Shown in pieces: positions 42,449 through 51,426 of a DNA stretch of 64,000 nucleotides (its first letter is position 1; each line of letters begins with the position of its first letter). The stretch is from the NCBI RefSeq assembly GCF_023715485.1, contig NZ_JAMBOF010000003.1, forward strand, positions 310,001 to 374,000, given 5' to 3'. Under the pieces are notes generated by a model, which did no database searches, was not told the origin of the DNA, and saw only the letters and a program-made list of their open reading frames with translations. The DNA comes from Mesobacillus subterraneus. GTDB taxonomy: Bacteria > Bacillota > Bacilli > Bacillales > Cytobacillaceae. The translations under genes were made by a program, and so were the position numbers.

Positions 42449-43789
42449 CTACCCAATCATCACTTTTCCAGCAGGATAGCGATAATGATCTTCTTTTCTT
42501 TTTTTCGCTACTGCGAAGGCAAGTGTCAACGGACCAACCCGGCCCGCAAACATCGTAATTGTTATTAACATTTTCCCATACGGTGACAGTTCAGGTGTCA
42601 ATCCCATTGACAGACCGACTGTTGAAAAAGCAGAGACTGCCTCAAAAAATATCATCAGGAAATCATGTCCCGGTTCTGTGATCGTCAACAACATTGTAAT
42701 CGAAATCACTAAAAATATCGCGATAAGTGTCACTGTCAAAGCCTTGGAAATGATGCTGTAATCCAGCCTTCTGCCAAAGAACGCGACATCTTCTTTGCCG
42801 CGGATCTGGGACTTAACCGCACCAATCAGTATAGCAAATGTTGTTGTCTTGATCCCGCCTCCAGTAGATCCTGGAGAGGCTCCGATAAACATCAGGAAAA
42901 TAATTAAAAATAAGGTCGTCTGTTTCATATCGGGAATACTTATCGTATTGGAACCTGCAGTCCTTGGAGTGACAGATTGATAAATCGCCCCAAATATCTT
43001 CCCAGTCATCCCCATCGGCTTCAACGTAGCGGGATTATTGTATTCAAGAATAAAAATAAGAATGGCTCCACCAAGAACAAGGATACCGGAAACAGCTAAA
43101 ACCATTTTTGAGTGCAGTGAAATTCTCTTTGTGCTTCTAAATTCAAAGATCTCATTCATAACAATGAATCCAATGCCGCCTAAACTAATCAGTGAAATCA
43201 GTGTGATATTGACGACAGGATCATCAGCATATGCTGTCAGGCCGCGATAGCCCCCCATTAAGTCAAAACCGGCATTGTTAAAGTTCGAAACAGCATGGAA
43301 AAAGCCATAATAGATAGCTTTTCCAGCAGCCATGTCGTGTGAAAATCTCAGCGACAAGAGGATTCCTCCAGCAATTTCGATAACTGCTGTAAAGACCAAA
43401 ATTCTTTTTACAAGTCTGACCACACCTTCAACTGTCGCATTGTTCAAAGACTCCTGGATAATCAGCCTTTCTTTGAAGGAGATTCTTTTACCCAGGATGA
43501 ACGCAAGCAATGTAGCAAAACTCATGAATCCAAGTCCGCCGATCTGGATCATCGAAAGGATGACCATTTCACCAAATCTGGTGAACGTATCGCCGGTATC
43601 CACTACCACCAGCCCTGTCACACAAGTTGCGGATGTAGCGGTGAATAATGCATCCATCCAGCCTAGCCCTTTGCCATCGGTTGTCGCCGCGGGAAGTGAC
43701 AGCAGCAGCGTACCCAACAAGATAATCGTCCCAAAACCAATGACAAGTATTTTAGGAGGGTCCAGCCTAAAAAACATTTTCCTGCGCAT
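42449..43789 (-). CDS. ktrD: Potassium uptake channel subunit (TrkH/KtrB family)
   Basis: The 446-residue membrane protein has four fused M1-P-M2 repeats. Selectivity-filter-like loops are ATSATCVTGLVVVDTGDTF, AVSNFNNAGFDLMG, TPRTAGSNTISI and SAFSTVGLSMGLTPEL, and the cytoplasmic gating loop lies at GASPGSTGGGIKTTTFAILI. It imports K+, usually with Na+. The gene follows a c-di-AMP riboswitch and precedes the RCK gene, so potassium uptake is controlled by c-di-AMP both at RNA and, by family analogy, at protein level. Confidence 0.93.
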   Translation of the reverse strand: MRRKMFFRLDPPKILVIGFGTIILLGTLLLSLPAATTDGKGLGWMDALFTATSATCVTGLVVVDTGDTFTRFGEMVILSMIQIGGLGFMSFATLLAFILGKRISFKERLIIQESLNNATVEGVVRLVKRILVFTAVIEIAGGILLSLRFSHDMAAGKAIYYGFFHAVSNFNNAGFDLMGGYRGLTAYADDPVVNITLISLISLGGIGFIVMNEIFEFRSTKRISLHSKMVLAVSGILVLGGAILIFILEYNNPATLKPMGMTGKIFGAIYQSVTPRTAGSNTISIPDMKQTTLFLIIFLMFIGASPGSTGGGIKTTTFAILIGAVKSQIRGKEDVAFFGRRLDYSIISKALTVTLIAIFLVISITMLLTITEPGHDFLMIFFEAVSAFSTVGLSMGLTPELSPYGKMLITITMFAGRVGPLTLAFAVAKKRKEDHYRYPAGKVMIG

Positions 43790-43906
43790 GATGTATTCCT
43801 TCTCTCCTTAGTATGAGACATTACGCTTCAAATATTTCTTTGCTGGGCCTTTGTCTTTACTGGATTCTAAAATAGTCGACATATTTAAAATCATGCAAAA
43901 CAAAAA

Positions 43907-43950
43907 AGCCCCCAGAGGCTAAAAGATAATAGCCTTGTGGACTTTTGAAC
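43907..43950 (-). terminator. Terminator of the c-di-AMP riboswitch
   Basis: AAGTCCACAAGGCTA and TAGCCTCTGGGGGCTT pair imperfectly around a T-rich loop on the minus strand and are followed by six T residues. Confidence 0.8.
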
Positions 43951-43969
43951 AAACTAGTCACACAAGCTT

Positions 43970-44115
43970 CATCTTCCTCTTCTGCAACGCTTGCGGAGTT
44001 AGCTGTCGGATTAGGGCTCAGAATAGCCCTGCCTTGTTAAAGGCTTCACCCCTAGTGGATAAGTTCCACGAATTGTTGGTTCCCCCGCTCCAATGGATTC
44101 AGCGATTTAGAAATA
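43970..44115 (-). ncRNA. c-di-AMP (ydaO/yuaA) riboswitch controlling the ktr operon
   Basis: The minus strand contains the ydaO hallmarks in order: AATCGCTGAATCC, GGAGCGGGGGAACCAA, GGGGTGAA, GGGCTATTCTGAGCCC, and TAATCCGACAGCTAACTCCG before GCAAGCGTTGCAGAAG. It lies about 180 nt upstream of the channel gene with a terminator between. In Bacillus this class turns ktr and other osmolyte genes off when c-di-AMP is high. Boundaries are approximate. Confidence 0.93.
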
Positions 44116-44149
44116 TGAAACTCATTCAATTAGGCTCTTTTCGAAAGCT

Positions 44150-44233
44150 TTATTGCATTGATACAAAAGCTTCTAAAAAGGGCAGTTGCTTCAGCAGATT
44201 ACTGAAACTGTTGTAATCATACTCCTCTGCCAT
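44150..44233 (-). CDS. Possible 27-residue leader ORF upstream of the c-di-AMP riboswitch
   Basis: An ATG at 44231-44233 opens a frame MAEEYDYNSFSNLLKQLPFL plus seven residues, ending TAA at 44150-44152. The amphipathic composition looks protein-like, but the ribosome binding site (CTGGA directly before the ATG) is poor, and no relative is recognised. It may be the tail of a decayed gene or chance. Confidence 0.25.
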   Translation of the reverse strand: MAEEYDYNSFSNLLKQLPFLEAFVSMQ

Positions 44234-44364
44234 TCCAGTTGTAAAGGATGAAAAGAGAGCTAAAAATGACCTTTTTAGGCTAATTTAAAAGATTATTCCC
44301 CGCTAATCACTTAATATCTCACTGAATCGCAGTTTTTCGCCTTTTTTTATAACCTTATAATAGC

Positions 44365-44402
44365 AATAAAGCAGCCCTGCATTTGCGCAGGACTGCTTTA
44401 TT
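44365..44402 (-). terminator. Terminator of the amino-acid ABC operon
   Basis: AATAAAGCAGTCCTGC and GCAGGGCTGCTTTATT pair with one wobble around a 6-nt loop, 5 bp beyond the ATPase gene. Confidence 0.88.
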
Positions 44403-44406
44403 TTAC

Positions 44407-45150
44407 CTATTTAAGACCTATTGTCTGGATGAATTCTTTTGTACGTTCTTCTTTTGGATTGGTGAAGAACTCTTCTGGCTTTGCTTTCTCAACGATGATT
44501 CCTTCATCCATATATATGATCCAATCAGCCACTTCACGGGCGAAGCCCATTTCATGAGTAACGACTACCATAGTCATTCCCTCTTCGGCAAGTTCTTTCA
44601 TCGTCGAGAGTACTTCGCCTACCAATTCTGGGTCAAGTGCTGATGTGGGTTCATCAAAAAGCATGATATCTGGCTTCATCGCCAGAGCACGGGCAATCGC
44701 CACCCTTTGCTTCTGCCCTCCTGACAGCTTGCTCGGATAAACATCAGCCTTATCATCAAGGCCTACTTTTTGCAAAAGTGCCTTCGCTTCCTTGATTGCC
44801 TCATCTTTCGGTATCTTTTTCACATGGACTGGAGCTTCAATAATATTCTCCAGAACTGTCATATGGGGAAACAGGTTGAAATGCTGGAATACCATGCCTA
44901 CCTTTTGGCGCACTTCATTGATGTCATGAGTATCCTGGGTAATTTCTTTCCCTTCAATAATGATCTTGCCATTGTCCTTTTTCTCCAGAAAATTGACGCA
45001 GCGCAGCAATGTGCTTTTACCAGAACCGCTGGCGCCGACAAGGCAGACTACATCACTTTCCTTAACGGTTACATTCACATCCTTCAGTACATGGAGGTCT
45101 CCGAAGGATTTATTTAGGTTTTCTATATGAATCATTTCTCTTGTATACAC
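44407..45150 (-). CDS. Polar amino-acid ABC transporter, ATP-binding protein
   Basis: The likely start is GTG at 45148-45150, 8 nt after AAGGAGG, giving 247 residues. Walker A is [13 protein letters not shown], the signature [15 protein letters not shown], Walker [15 protein letters not shown], and the H-loop [10 protein letters not shown]. It is of the GlnQ/ArtM type. It is the last gene of the operon SBP-permease-ATPase. Confidence 0.93.
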   Translation of the reverse strand: MYTREMIHIENLNKSFGDLHVLKDVNVTVKESDVVCLVGASGSGKSTLLRCVNFLEKKDNGKIIIEGKEITQDTHDINEVRQKVGMVFQHFNLFPHMTVLENIIEAPVHVKKIPKDEAIKEAKALLQKVGLDDKADVYPSKLSGGQKQRVAIARALAMKPDIMLFDEPTSALDPELVGEVLSTMKELAEEGMTMVVVTHEMGFAREVADWIIYMDEGIIVEKAKPEEFFTNPKEERTKEFIQTIGLK

Positions 45151-45163
45151 GAATTTTTCCTCC

Positions 45164-45829
45164 TTACCTGTCACTTACAGCTAATTTCTTTTCTATTGCT
45201 CGTACAATCAATGTCAGGATTGCTACAAGCACTAGGTAGTAGAATGCTACGATCAACAAATACGTCATCTCATCAAAATTGTTTGATCCTAGTGTTGTGG
45301 CTACATTGAAAAGTTCATTCATCGAAATGAAGGCAGCAAGTGAGGAATCCTTAAGGCCGATGATGAATTGATTCCCTAACGGCGGGAGTGAACGCCGGAA
45401 AGCCTGCGGCAAGATGATCCTTCTCATTGTCAGTGCCTTTGACATTCCCAGGGAACGCCCTGCTTCCATCTGTCCTTTGTCGACTGACTGGATCGTGCCA
45501 CGGAATATTTCCGCGATGTACGCACCATTATGGAAAGCAAGAGCCAATGCTGCCGCCCAGAAATCAGGAATCAGGAAAATACCGCTGATCCCGAAATATA
45601 AAATGAAGATTTGTACAATCAGAGGTGTTCCCCTGACTAAATAAACGTACGTATTTGAAATCCATTCTAAAGCTTTAATATTTGAAATCTTTAAAAGTGC
45701 AAAAAACAAACCGATTACGATACCAACTAAAATTGACACAACTGTAAGCTGCAGCGTAAGCAGCATAGCATCGATAAAAAGATCGCTGCTGTCGAAAAAT
45801 GTTTGTAATAAATGTCCGATACTTGGCAA
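45164..45829 (-). CDS. Polar amino-acid ABC transporter, permease
   Basis: The 221-residue protein has five membrane segments and the HisM-type EAA loop ([20 protein letters not shown]). The N-terminal [20 protein letters not shown] is typical of the family. It pairs as a homodimer with the ATPase encoded downstream. The protein is close to YckA/TcyB-like permeases by pattern. Confidence 0.92.
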   Translation of the reverse strand: MPSIGHLLQTFFDSSDLFIDAMLLTLQLTVVSILVGIVIGLFFALLKISNIKALEWISNTYVYLVRGTPLIVQIFILYFGISGIFLIPDFWAAALALAFHNGAYIAEIFRGTIQSVDKGQMEAGRSLGMSKALTMRRIILPQAFRRSLPPLGNQFIIGLKDSSLAAFISMNELFNVATTLGSNNFDEMTYLLIVAFYYLVLVAILTLIVRAIEKKLAVSDR

Positions 45830-45863
45830 TGCTCCTACATCCCTTCTAGTAATATTCTCTATG

Positions 45864-46643
45864 TCATTCAGGATTCGTTGTTATATCTTCACCAAAGTAC
45901 TTTTGGCTGATCTTTGAGAGTGTTCCATCCTTGCGCAGATTTTCAAGCGCTTCGTTTACTCTTTTTAATAGCTGCGGGTTATCCTTCGGAATGACAACCG
46001 CCTGCTCACTGCGTTCGATCAGTTGTCTTCCTTCAATATCAAAGCCTTCCTTTGCCGCGCTTTTCCCCGTGACGAAGTCTGTAATGACAGCGTCATGGCG
46101 TCCAGTGCTCAAAGCCTTTAACGCAGTAATATCGCTGTCATACATTTTAAGGTCAGTAGTATATTTTGAGGCAGTGTCTGCGTAAGTCGACCCTTTTGCT
46201 ACTGCGACTTCCTTCCCTTTTAGATCTTCAACAGTTTCTATGCCGCTGTCTGGCCGTACAAAAATCTGAGGACCAGAATAATAGTATGGAGTCGAAAATA
46301 ATACATGCTTGCTACGCTGAGGATTAATTGTATGGCTGGCAACCGCGACATCCGCGCGTCCCGTTTTCACCCCTTCAACAATCCCCTTGAATTTCATTCT
46401 TTTCTGGATCGGCTTCAGACCCATTTCCTTTGCAATTGCTTCCCCTACTTCAATGTCGAAGCCAGTCATTTTCAAATCATCCTTTAAGTAACTGAACGGC
46501 TTGAACTCGCCGGAAGCTGTGAATATTAATTCATCCTTGTCAATCAGTTCAGTTCCGTCGTCAAGCTGTTCCTTTTCGGCACAGGCTGACAACAGCAACG
46601 CTGAAAGAACAAGTGCTATGAATAACAACCATTTTTTAGGCAT
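45864..46643 (-). CDS. Polar amino-acid ABC transporter, substrate-binding lipoprotein
   Basis: The 259-residue protein has the lipobox LLLSAC and a type II periplasmic-binding fold (LIFTASGEFKPFSYLKDDLK, MTGFDIEVGEAIAKEMGL, FSTPYYYSGPQIFVRPD, VEDLKGKEVAVAKGSTYA). The hydrophobic lid before GFDIEV and the cluster KGIVEGVKTGRADVAVA place it with cystine, glutamine or arginine binders. It is first in the operon. No T-box or S-box precedes it, so the substrate cannot be narrowed. Confidence 0.92.
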   Translation of the reverse strand: MPKKWLLFIALVLSALLLSACAEKEQLDDGTELIDKDELIFTASGEFKPFSYLKDDLKMTGFDIEVGEAIAKEMGLKPIQKRMKFKGIVEGVKTGRADVAVASHTINPQRSKHVLFSTPYYYSGPQIFVRPDSGIETVEDLKGKEVAVAKGSTYADTASKYTTDLKMYDSDITALKALSTGRHDAVITDFVTGKSAAKEGFDIEGRQLIERSEQAVVIPKDNPQLLKRVNEALENLRKDGTLSKISQKYFGEDITTNPE

Positions 46644-46873
46644 TCCCCGATGATCTCCTCTCTCTTTTAAGTTGCTTGCTAAGTAACTACCCTTTTTACG
46701 TTAGCTATAATCCTGTATTCAAAGGGGGTTATTGTATTAACGGGAGAAATATGGGAATGCGCTGATATGTATGCCAATCTATTACCTGGTTTATAGGCAA
46801 TGGATTAATGGTAAATAATAGAGTTGATAAATGCTTGAAGGTTCGCGAAATGAATTGTTGGAGGTTGTCGATA

Positions 46874-47755
46874 ATGAAAGCAATGATCATAATGAATCCA
46901 TCATCCGGAAAAGAAAAAGCGAACGACTATGTGGAAAAAATAGAAGAAACCTTGAAGTCAAAATATGATGATATAGATATCAGGAAAACGGAGAAGGAAG
47001 GGGACGCCGCTGCTTTTGCCACAGAGGCATGCATAGCTTTTTATGATGCAGTCATTGCGATGGGAGGAGACGGAACCATTAATGAAGCTATCAATGGCCT
47101 TGCTGAACAGGAACATCGGCCTGCTTTGGGAATCATTCCTTTAGGGACAATTAATGATTTTGCCCGCGCACTTGAAATCCCCCTTGATCCTTACAAGGCA
47201 ATTTCGATTTTAGAAGATGGAAAAACCATAGCCGTGGATGTCGGAAAGATAGATACAGCTTATTTTGCGAATGTCCTGGCAGTTGGATCCATTGCAGAAG
47301 CTTCTTATAATGTGACACCCGATCAAAAGACAAGGTTTGGGTCACTTGCCTATTTTATGGAAGGTGCAAAATCCTTCCTTAGCGGCGATTCGATTGAACT
47401 GTCAGTTGAACATGAAAACGGCAAGTGGGAGGGGGATTCTTTCTTGTTGCTTGCAGCTCTTACAAATTCGGTTGGCGGTTTCGAGGCACTCGCCCCAAAT
47501 GCAAGCGTAAATGATGGAAAGTTTCACGTTTTTATCGTAAAGAAGATGTCCATACCAAAAATCGCCACGATCATTCCTTCCCTATTGAAGGGTGAACTGA
47601 AGGAAAGTGAAGAAGTCGAATATATTCGCACCTCCTTCCTTAATGTGTCTTCGTCAAAGGATCATGTGGTTAATATTGACGGTGAAGAAGGACAGCGACT
47701 CCCATTTCACGCAAAGGTCCTTCCAGGCCATTTAGATGTATTTGTGGGAATGTGA
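46874..47755 (+). CDS. Diacylglycerol/lipid kinase family protein (BmrU/YegS type)
   Basis: The ATG at 46874 follows TTGGAGGTT and gives 293 residues; the frame is open upstream without a site. The nucleotide-binding signature AMGGDGTINEAINGL and IIPLGTINDFARAL identify the DAGK catalytic fold, although GTINDF replaces the more usual GTANDF. A C-terminal beta domain carries VVNIDGEE. Members phosphorylate diacylglycerol or similar lipids and recycle them into phospholipid. Which lipid is used here is not known. Confidence 0.9.
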   Translation: MKAMIIMNPSSGKEKANDYVEKIEETLKSKYDDIDIRKTEKEGDAAAFATEACIAFYDAVIAMGGDGTINEAINGLAEQEHRPALGIIPLGTINDFARALEIPLDPYKAISILEDGKTIAVDVGKIDTAYFANVLAVGSIAEASYNVTPDQKTRFGSLAYFMEGAKSFLSGDSIELSVEHENGKWEGDSFLLLAALTNSVGGFEALAPNASVNDGKFHVFIVKKMSIPKIATIIPSLLKGELKESEEVEYIRTSFLNVSSSKDHVVNIDGEEGQRLPFHAKVLPGHLDVFVGM

Positions 47756-47769
47756 CTTCATAAGAACAC

Positions 47770-47807
47770 AAAAACCTGAGCAGGATTCTTTCCATGCTCA
47801 GGTTTTT
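47770..47807. terminator. Bidirectional terminator between the lipid kinase and the protease
   Basis: AAAAACCTGAGCA and TGCTCAGGTTTTT form a 13-bp stem with a 12-nt loop between convergent genes. Confidence 0.9.
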
Positions 47808-47811
47808 AATA

Positions 47812-49650
47812 TTACTTTACGCTTGAATTAAAGTTGTAGAAGAATTTAGCTGTGATAGAACCATCTGCATTTTCCTTGATGTTTGTTACATGAATTCCGG
47901 AATCAGCTGGAGTGTCACTGAAGCCTTTCCAGAAGTAGTAAGAACCAGAGTGAACGTTTCCTGATACAGGAGTGATCTTACTTCCTGTCTTGAAGAAGTC
48001 GCCAGCATCTCCACGGTTTAAATTCTTCTCCAGGTCATACAAGCCGTCTGCCTGAAGGACAGATAGACCATAGTGTGTTACCACATCGCCATTGCTTGCA
48101 GTCTGGGACTGATTGAACTGGAAGCGCTTGTTCATCCAGTTTTCGACATTGTTCGGACGGAAGCCAGCTGTCTGGTAAAGGTTGATGATGTTTTCATCAA
48201 CATGCCAGGCAACTAAACCATGAGCGTTTTCTCCCTGACGGATCATTCCCTTGTTGAAGCCATCCTGCTGCATGTTTTCGAACAGGAAGTATTCCGTTCC
48301 GTTTGATCCTGGAACTTCCATTTTAACGATTCCGTTATTAGCATCTGCTTGGCTTGCAGCTGGTAAAGTGATGGTTTGTACTCCACTTTCTGGTGTTACT
48401 TCAATCGGATCTGCCCAGCCTAAGAAGACCTTTGAGAATGGATCGAAGTGTGTCGGTGAGTTTCCGCCGTACTCAGCCTTATTCGGATAGCGCATCCATG
48501 AGCCTCCTGCCATCATTGAGTAGTTTCCTACTCCCTCTGATGAGTAAAGAGTGTCATAGAAATCAGGCAATCCTAGTGCATGTCCAAATTCGTGTGCGTA
48601 TACACCAGTCTGTACTGGGAATGGACCTGTCTTCGCTTCTTCTTTATAAGAGTTTGTCGCTGCATCGAAACCAGCTACGTTACCGCCGATACCAGGCTGG
48701 ATGTTGTAGTTGTTAACGACTACGCCATCATACGTCATGTCTTCTTTTTGTGTTTTGGCAATCCATTCTGCTTGGGTCATACCTGCATGAACATCTGCCG
48801 GCTTGCCAGTTTCATAATATTTTCCATAGTAAAGTGCACTTAACAGGCTCCACTTATGAGACCAGAATTGGCCAGGGTCACGGCTGTATTCAGCTCCTGT
48901 ACCTTCATGGACGACGAATACGTTAGGAACTTCGCCATTTTCATCTGCGTATTTAGAAAAATCGACTTGATCATCCGCTGCTTTTAACAGGTCACGGATG
49001 AATTCGCCAGTATGGGCATCTCCGTTTACGTTACCAAGCTTGTACACTCCGCCTTCAGCATATGTGCCTTCCTGGTCAAGATAATAAGAGGCACCCTTTG
49101 GAAGTTCAACCCAAACAAATTCAGTGTTCTCTTTGCGGATAAGATTGGTTTTTCCGTAACTTGATTCCTTGTAAGCATTTTGCATCGTACGGTCTTTTGG
49201 AACATCTGGGCCATCATACTTTTTGAATTGCTCCAGTTCATACGGATTGTACTCCGTTCCAAAAATTAAGTCTTCGTAGTAATGTGCAGGAACTTGCCCT
49301 GGCATGTCACCAATCGGTTGATCTTCACCCTTATACTTTGCCAAAATAACCAGCACCGGGATATCCCCAGTAGCTTCCTTATAGGCTACATGCTTATCTC
49401 CAGGCTGCTGGAATTTAGCTCCAGTCTGGGCAATCTTCTCTGCAGGATCGACTTTGGAGATATCAATACCTAATTCCTTTGCTCTATCAACAAGCTCTGG
49501 AGCAGCACCTACATGGTGCGCAAGGTTTAATTCATATTTACTTTGTGTGTTGACTGAGGAATCATTTGCATGGACTCCCGCAAATACTGCGCTGCCCGCT
49601 AAAGCAAGGGATAACGCCGAAGTGGAAAGGACTTTTAACACATCATTCAC
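47812..49650 (-). CDS. Secreted M6-family metalloprotease (immune inhibitor A-like)
   Basis: The 612-residue protein has a signal peptide (VLSTSALSLALAGSAVFAGV), a propeptide region and an M6 catalytic domain. The zinc motif HEFGHALGLPD lies at 353-363, and the Met-turn is probably SMMAGGSWM. It is shorter than InhA (about 790 residues) and lacks the long C-terminal VEG/MAM part, closer to a family named M6 family metalloprotease domain-containing protein. It would degrade extracellular proteins. AT-rich dyads near the start could bind a transition-state regulator. The start codon follows GGGAG. Confidence 0.9.
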   Translation of the reverse strand: MNDVLKVLSTSALSLALAGSAVFAGVHANDSSVNTQSKYELNLAHHVGAAPELVDRAKELGIDISKVDPAEKIAQTGAKFQQPGDKHVAYKEATGDIPVLVILAKYKGEDQPIGDMPGQVPAHYYEDLIFGTEYNPYELEQFKKYDGPDVPKDRTMQNAYKESSYGKTNLIRKENTEFVWVELPKGASYYLDQEGTYAEGGVYKLGNVNGDAHTGEFIRDLLKAADDQVDFSKYADENGEVPNVFVVHEGTGAEYSRDPGQFWSHKWSLLSALYYGKYYETGKPADVHAGMTQAEWIAKTQKEDMTYDGVVVNNYNIQPGIGGNVAGFDAATNSYKEEAKTGPFPVQTGVYAHEFGHALGLPDFYDTLYSSEGVGNYSMMAGGSWMRYPNKAEYGGNSPTHFDPFSKVFLGWADPIEVTPESGVQTITLPAASQADANNGIVKMEVPGSNGTEYFLFENMQQDGFNKGMIRQGENAHGLVAWHVDENIINLYQTAGFRPNNVENWMNKRFQFNQSQTASNGDVVTHYGLSVLQADGLYDLEKNLNRGDAGDFFKTGSKITPVSGNVHSGSYYFWKGFSDTPADSGIHVTNIKENADGSITAKFFYNFNSSVK

Positions 49651-49980
49651 TCCCTATTAGAATATTTCTATTTCCTAAATAATATAAAATATTCAGTATA
49701 TTCTAAATAGGGAAAAGGTATTGTTTAATAGTGTTTGATGTGAGCAAAAAGACTTATATTTCAGTTTTTATAAAAAATATAACTATATTACCATAATAAA
49801 CCATATAAAATGATAATAACTTCATGCCAGCTCACATTTCAGGCGAAATTGGGCAGACTATTGCTGTTTTCCTCCAGATCTGTCCGAACCCACAACGGTT
49901 CTAGACAACTTTGCCGATACTCCTTCAAGGCTGTCCGTATTTTACCCTTCATCGGCTGCCGGGACGGAAGTTTTAATTAG
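49651..49980. other. Gene-free region upstream of the protease
   Basis: The first 200 bp are very AT-rich and must contain the protease promoter, with a TATTTCTATTTCC / CTAAATAGGGAAAAGG imperfect dyad at about 49665-49715. At 49850-49970 the composition changes to about half GC. That part has inverted segments such as GCCGAT/ATCGGC and GGACAGCC but no credible frame and no RNA family I can name. It could be a decayed gene or an unknown structured RNA. Confidence 0.5.
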
Positions 49981-50010
49981 AAAAAGGCCTCGCCGAAGCG
50001 AAGCCTTTTT
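49981..50010. terminator. Strong hairpin terminator
   Basis: AAAAAGGCCTCGC and GCGAAGCCTTTTT pair with one mismatch around a 4-nt loop, with T tails on both strands. It follows the unassigned region at 49850-49970, which suggests that region may be transcribed. Confidence 0.8.
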
Positions 50011-50026
50011 AATTTTTGGCAGTTAA

Positions 50027-50262
50027 ATTTGGCTGTTGATTTCCGTTCCAGGCGCTTCGCTTTCCGCGGGCGGCCCGGGGAGCCTCCTCGTCGCTTCACT
50101 CCTGCGGGGTCTCCCCTGACCCGTTCATCCCGCAGGACTTTGATTGAACTTCCTCGAATCTGCCCACGCACGATGAAAATGCGTTAGCATTTTCGGAGGA
50201 GTCTTCGCGCCTTCCACTCCAATCAACAGAGCTTAAAAATCAATAATGACCTTTAACACAGC
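50027..50262. repeat. Dispersed GC-rich repeat, copy 2 (longer)
   Basis: It shares GGCTGTTGATTT at one end, CGCTTCGCTTTCCGCGGG, CTCCTGCGGGGTCTC, CGCGCCTTCCACT and CAATCAACA, and TTTAACACAGCC at the other end with the copy at 37311-37496. It carries an additional insertion of about 50 bp (50139-50195) that includes CACGATGAAAATGCGTTAGC. It sits just past the end of tauE, downstream of the sulfur operon. Confidence 0.85.
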
Positions 50263-50269
50263 CTAATTT

Positions 50270-51046
50270 TTAAAGTATATCCATCCAGATCTTGATAGCT
50301 GTACCCAGAATCAATACTGCAAGGATGTATTGAAGTATTTTAGTATTAACTTTCTTACCTGCATTTGCACCAAGCGGAGAAGCGATTAGACTTGCTACTA
50401 CCATGATTAACGCAGGCCAGAATTCTACCTGGCCAGTTGCCAGTTTACCAGCCGTTGATCCTATTGAAGAGATGAAAGTAATTGCCAATGAAGTGGCAAT
50501 TGTCATCCTTGTAGGAATCTTCAATACAACGAGCATAATTGGAACAAGCAGGAATGCTCCGGCAGCTCCTACTACACCTGCGCCAATACCAACGATAAAC
50601 GCGAAGAATGCTGCAAGCCATTTGTTGAAAGTAACCTGGTCAAGCGGAATGTCATCTACGTTCTTCTTCGGAACAAACATCATTACCGCAGCAATTAATG
50701 CAAGGATACCGTAAACCAGGTTGATGCCGCCTTCTGACATGAATCTTGAGCCATAGCTGCCGAGCAAGCTACCAACAAGGATACTTGCACCCATGTATAT
50801 GATCAGTGTCTTGTTCAAGTAGCCGCCTTTTCGGTAAGCCCAAACTCCACCGATTGTAGCGAAGAAAACCTGTACCGCACTGATTCCAGATACCTCATGG
50901 GCACTGAAAGCCGCGATTCCAAACAATGGCGGAATGTATAATAGCATTGGGTATTTAATGATTGAACCGCCGATTCCAACCATCCCGGAAATATAAGAAC
51001 CAATAAAACCGATTAAAAATATAACGATTAAATAAGTAAAATCCAT
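50270..51046 (-). CDS. TauE/SafE-family membrane permease, sulfur-anion exporter
   Basis: The ATG at 51044-51046 follows GGAGGA and gives 258 residues with eight membrane segments. The TauE repeats start with [20 protein letters not shown] and [20 protein letters not shown]. In sulfide-response operons of Firmicutes (cst) TauE is thought to export sulfite or thiosulfate, or import a sulfur compound. It is the last gene of this operon, which strongly supports a sulfur-anion role. Confidence 0.9.
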   Translation of the reverse strand: MDFTYLIVIFLIGFIGSYISGMVGIGGSIIKYPMLLYIPPLFGIAAFSAHEVSGISAVQVFFATIGGVWAYRKGGYLNKTLIIYMGASILVGSLLGSYGSRFMSEGGINLVYGILALIAAVMMFVPKKNVDDIPLDQVTFNKWLAAFFAFIVGIGAGVVGAAGAFLLVPIMLVVLKIPTRMTIATSLAITFISSIGSTAGKLATGQVEFWPALIMVVASLIASPLGANAGKKVNTKILQYILAVLILGTAIKIWMDIL

Positions 51047-51115
51047 CTGGCTTCCTCCTTTTAGAAACTCATATATAAGCAAAGAAAAAGGGAGACAAGC
51101 TCTCCCTTCGTTCAA

Positions 51116-51343
51116 TTACGCCTTTTTCATCCAGAACTTGAACACACCGTTCTCTTCTTCATGCTTCAGAAGTTCGTTTCCAGTGGATTGTGCCCAAGCT
51201 GCTAGATCTTTTACAGCGCCTTTATCAGTTGTATGAATTTCTAATACATCTCCAGATTGAAGGTCAGTGATTGCCTTCTTAGTCTTTACGATTGGCATTG
51301 GACAAGCTAGTCCCTTTGCGTCTAATACTTTTGCTACGTTCAT
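51116..51343 (-). CDS. TusA-family sulfur carrier protein
   Basis: The ATG at 51341-51343 follows AAGGAGGAT and gives 75 residues, the single-domain TusA size. The sulfur-carrying cysteine is Cys14 in the CPMP motif ([13 protein letters not shown]). It passes persulfide sulfur between rhodanese and DsrE-type proteins. It is a near copy of the TusA half of the fusion encoded at 52590. Confidence 0.93.
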   Translation of the reverse strand: MNVAKVLDAKGLACPMPIVKTKKAITDLQSGDVLEIHTTDKGAVKDLAAWAQSTGNELLKHEEENGVFKFWMKKA

Positions 51344-51426
51344 GTTAAAATCCTCCTTGGTTGTATAAAAAGTCGTATTTATCGAATGCAATCCGGGGAG
51401 TATAACTCCCCTGGATAGAGTTCAAT

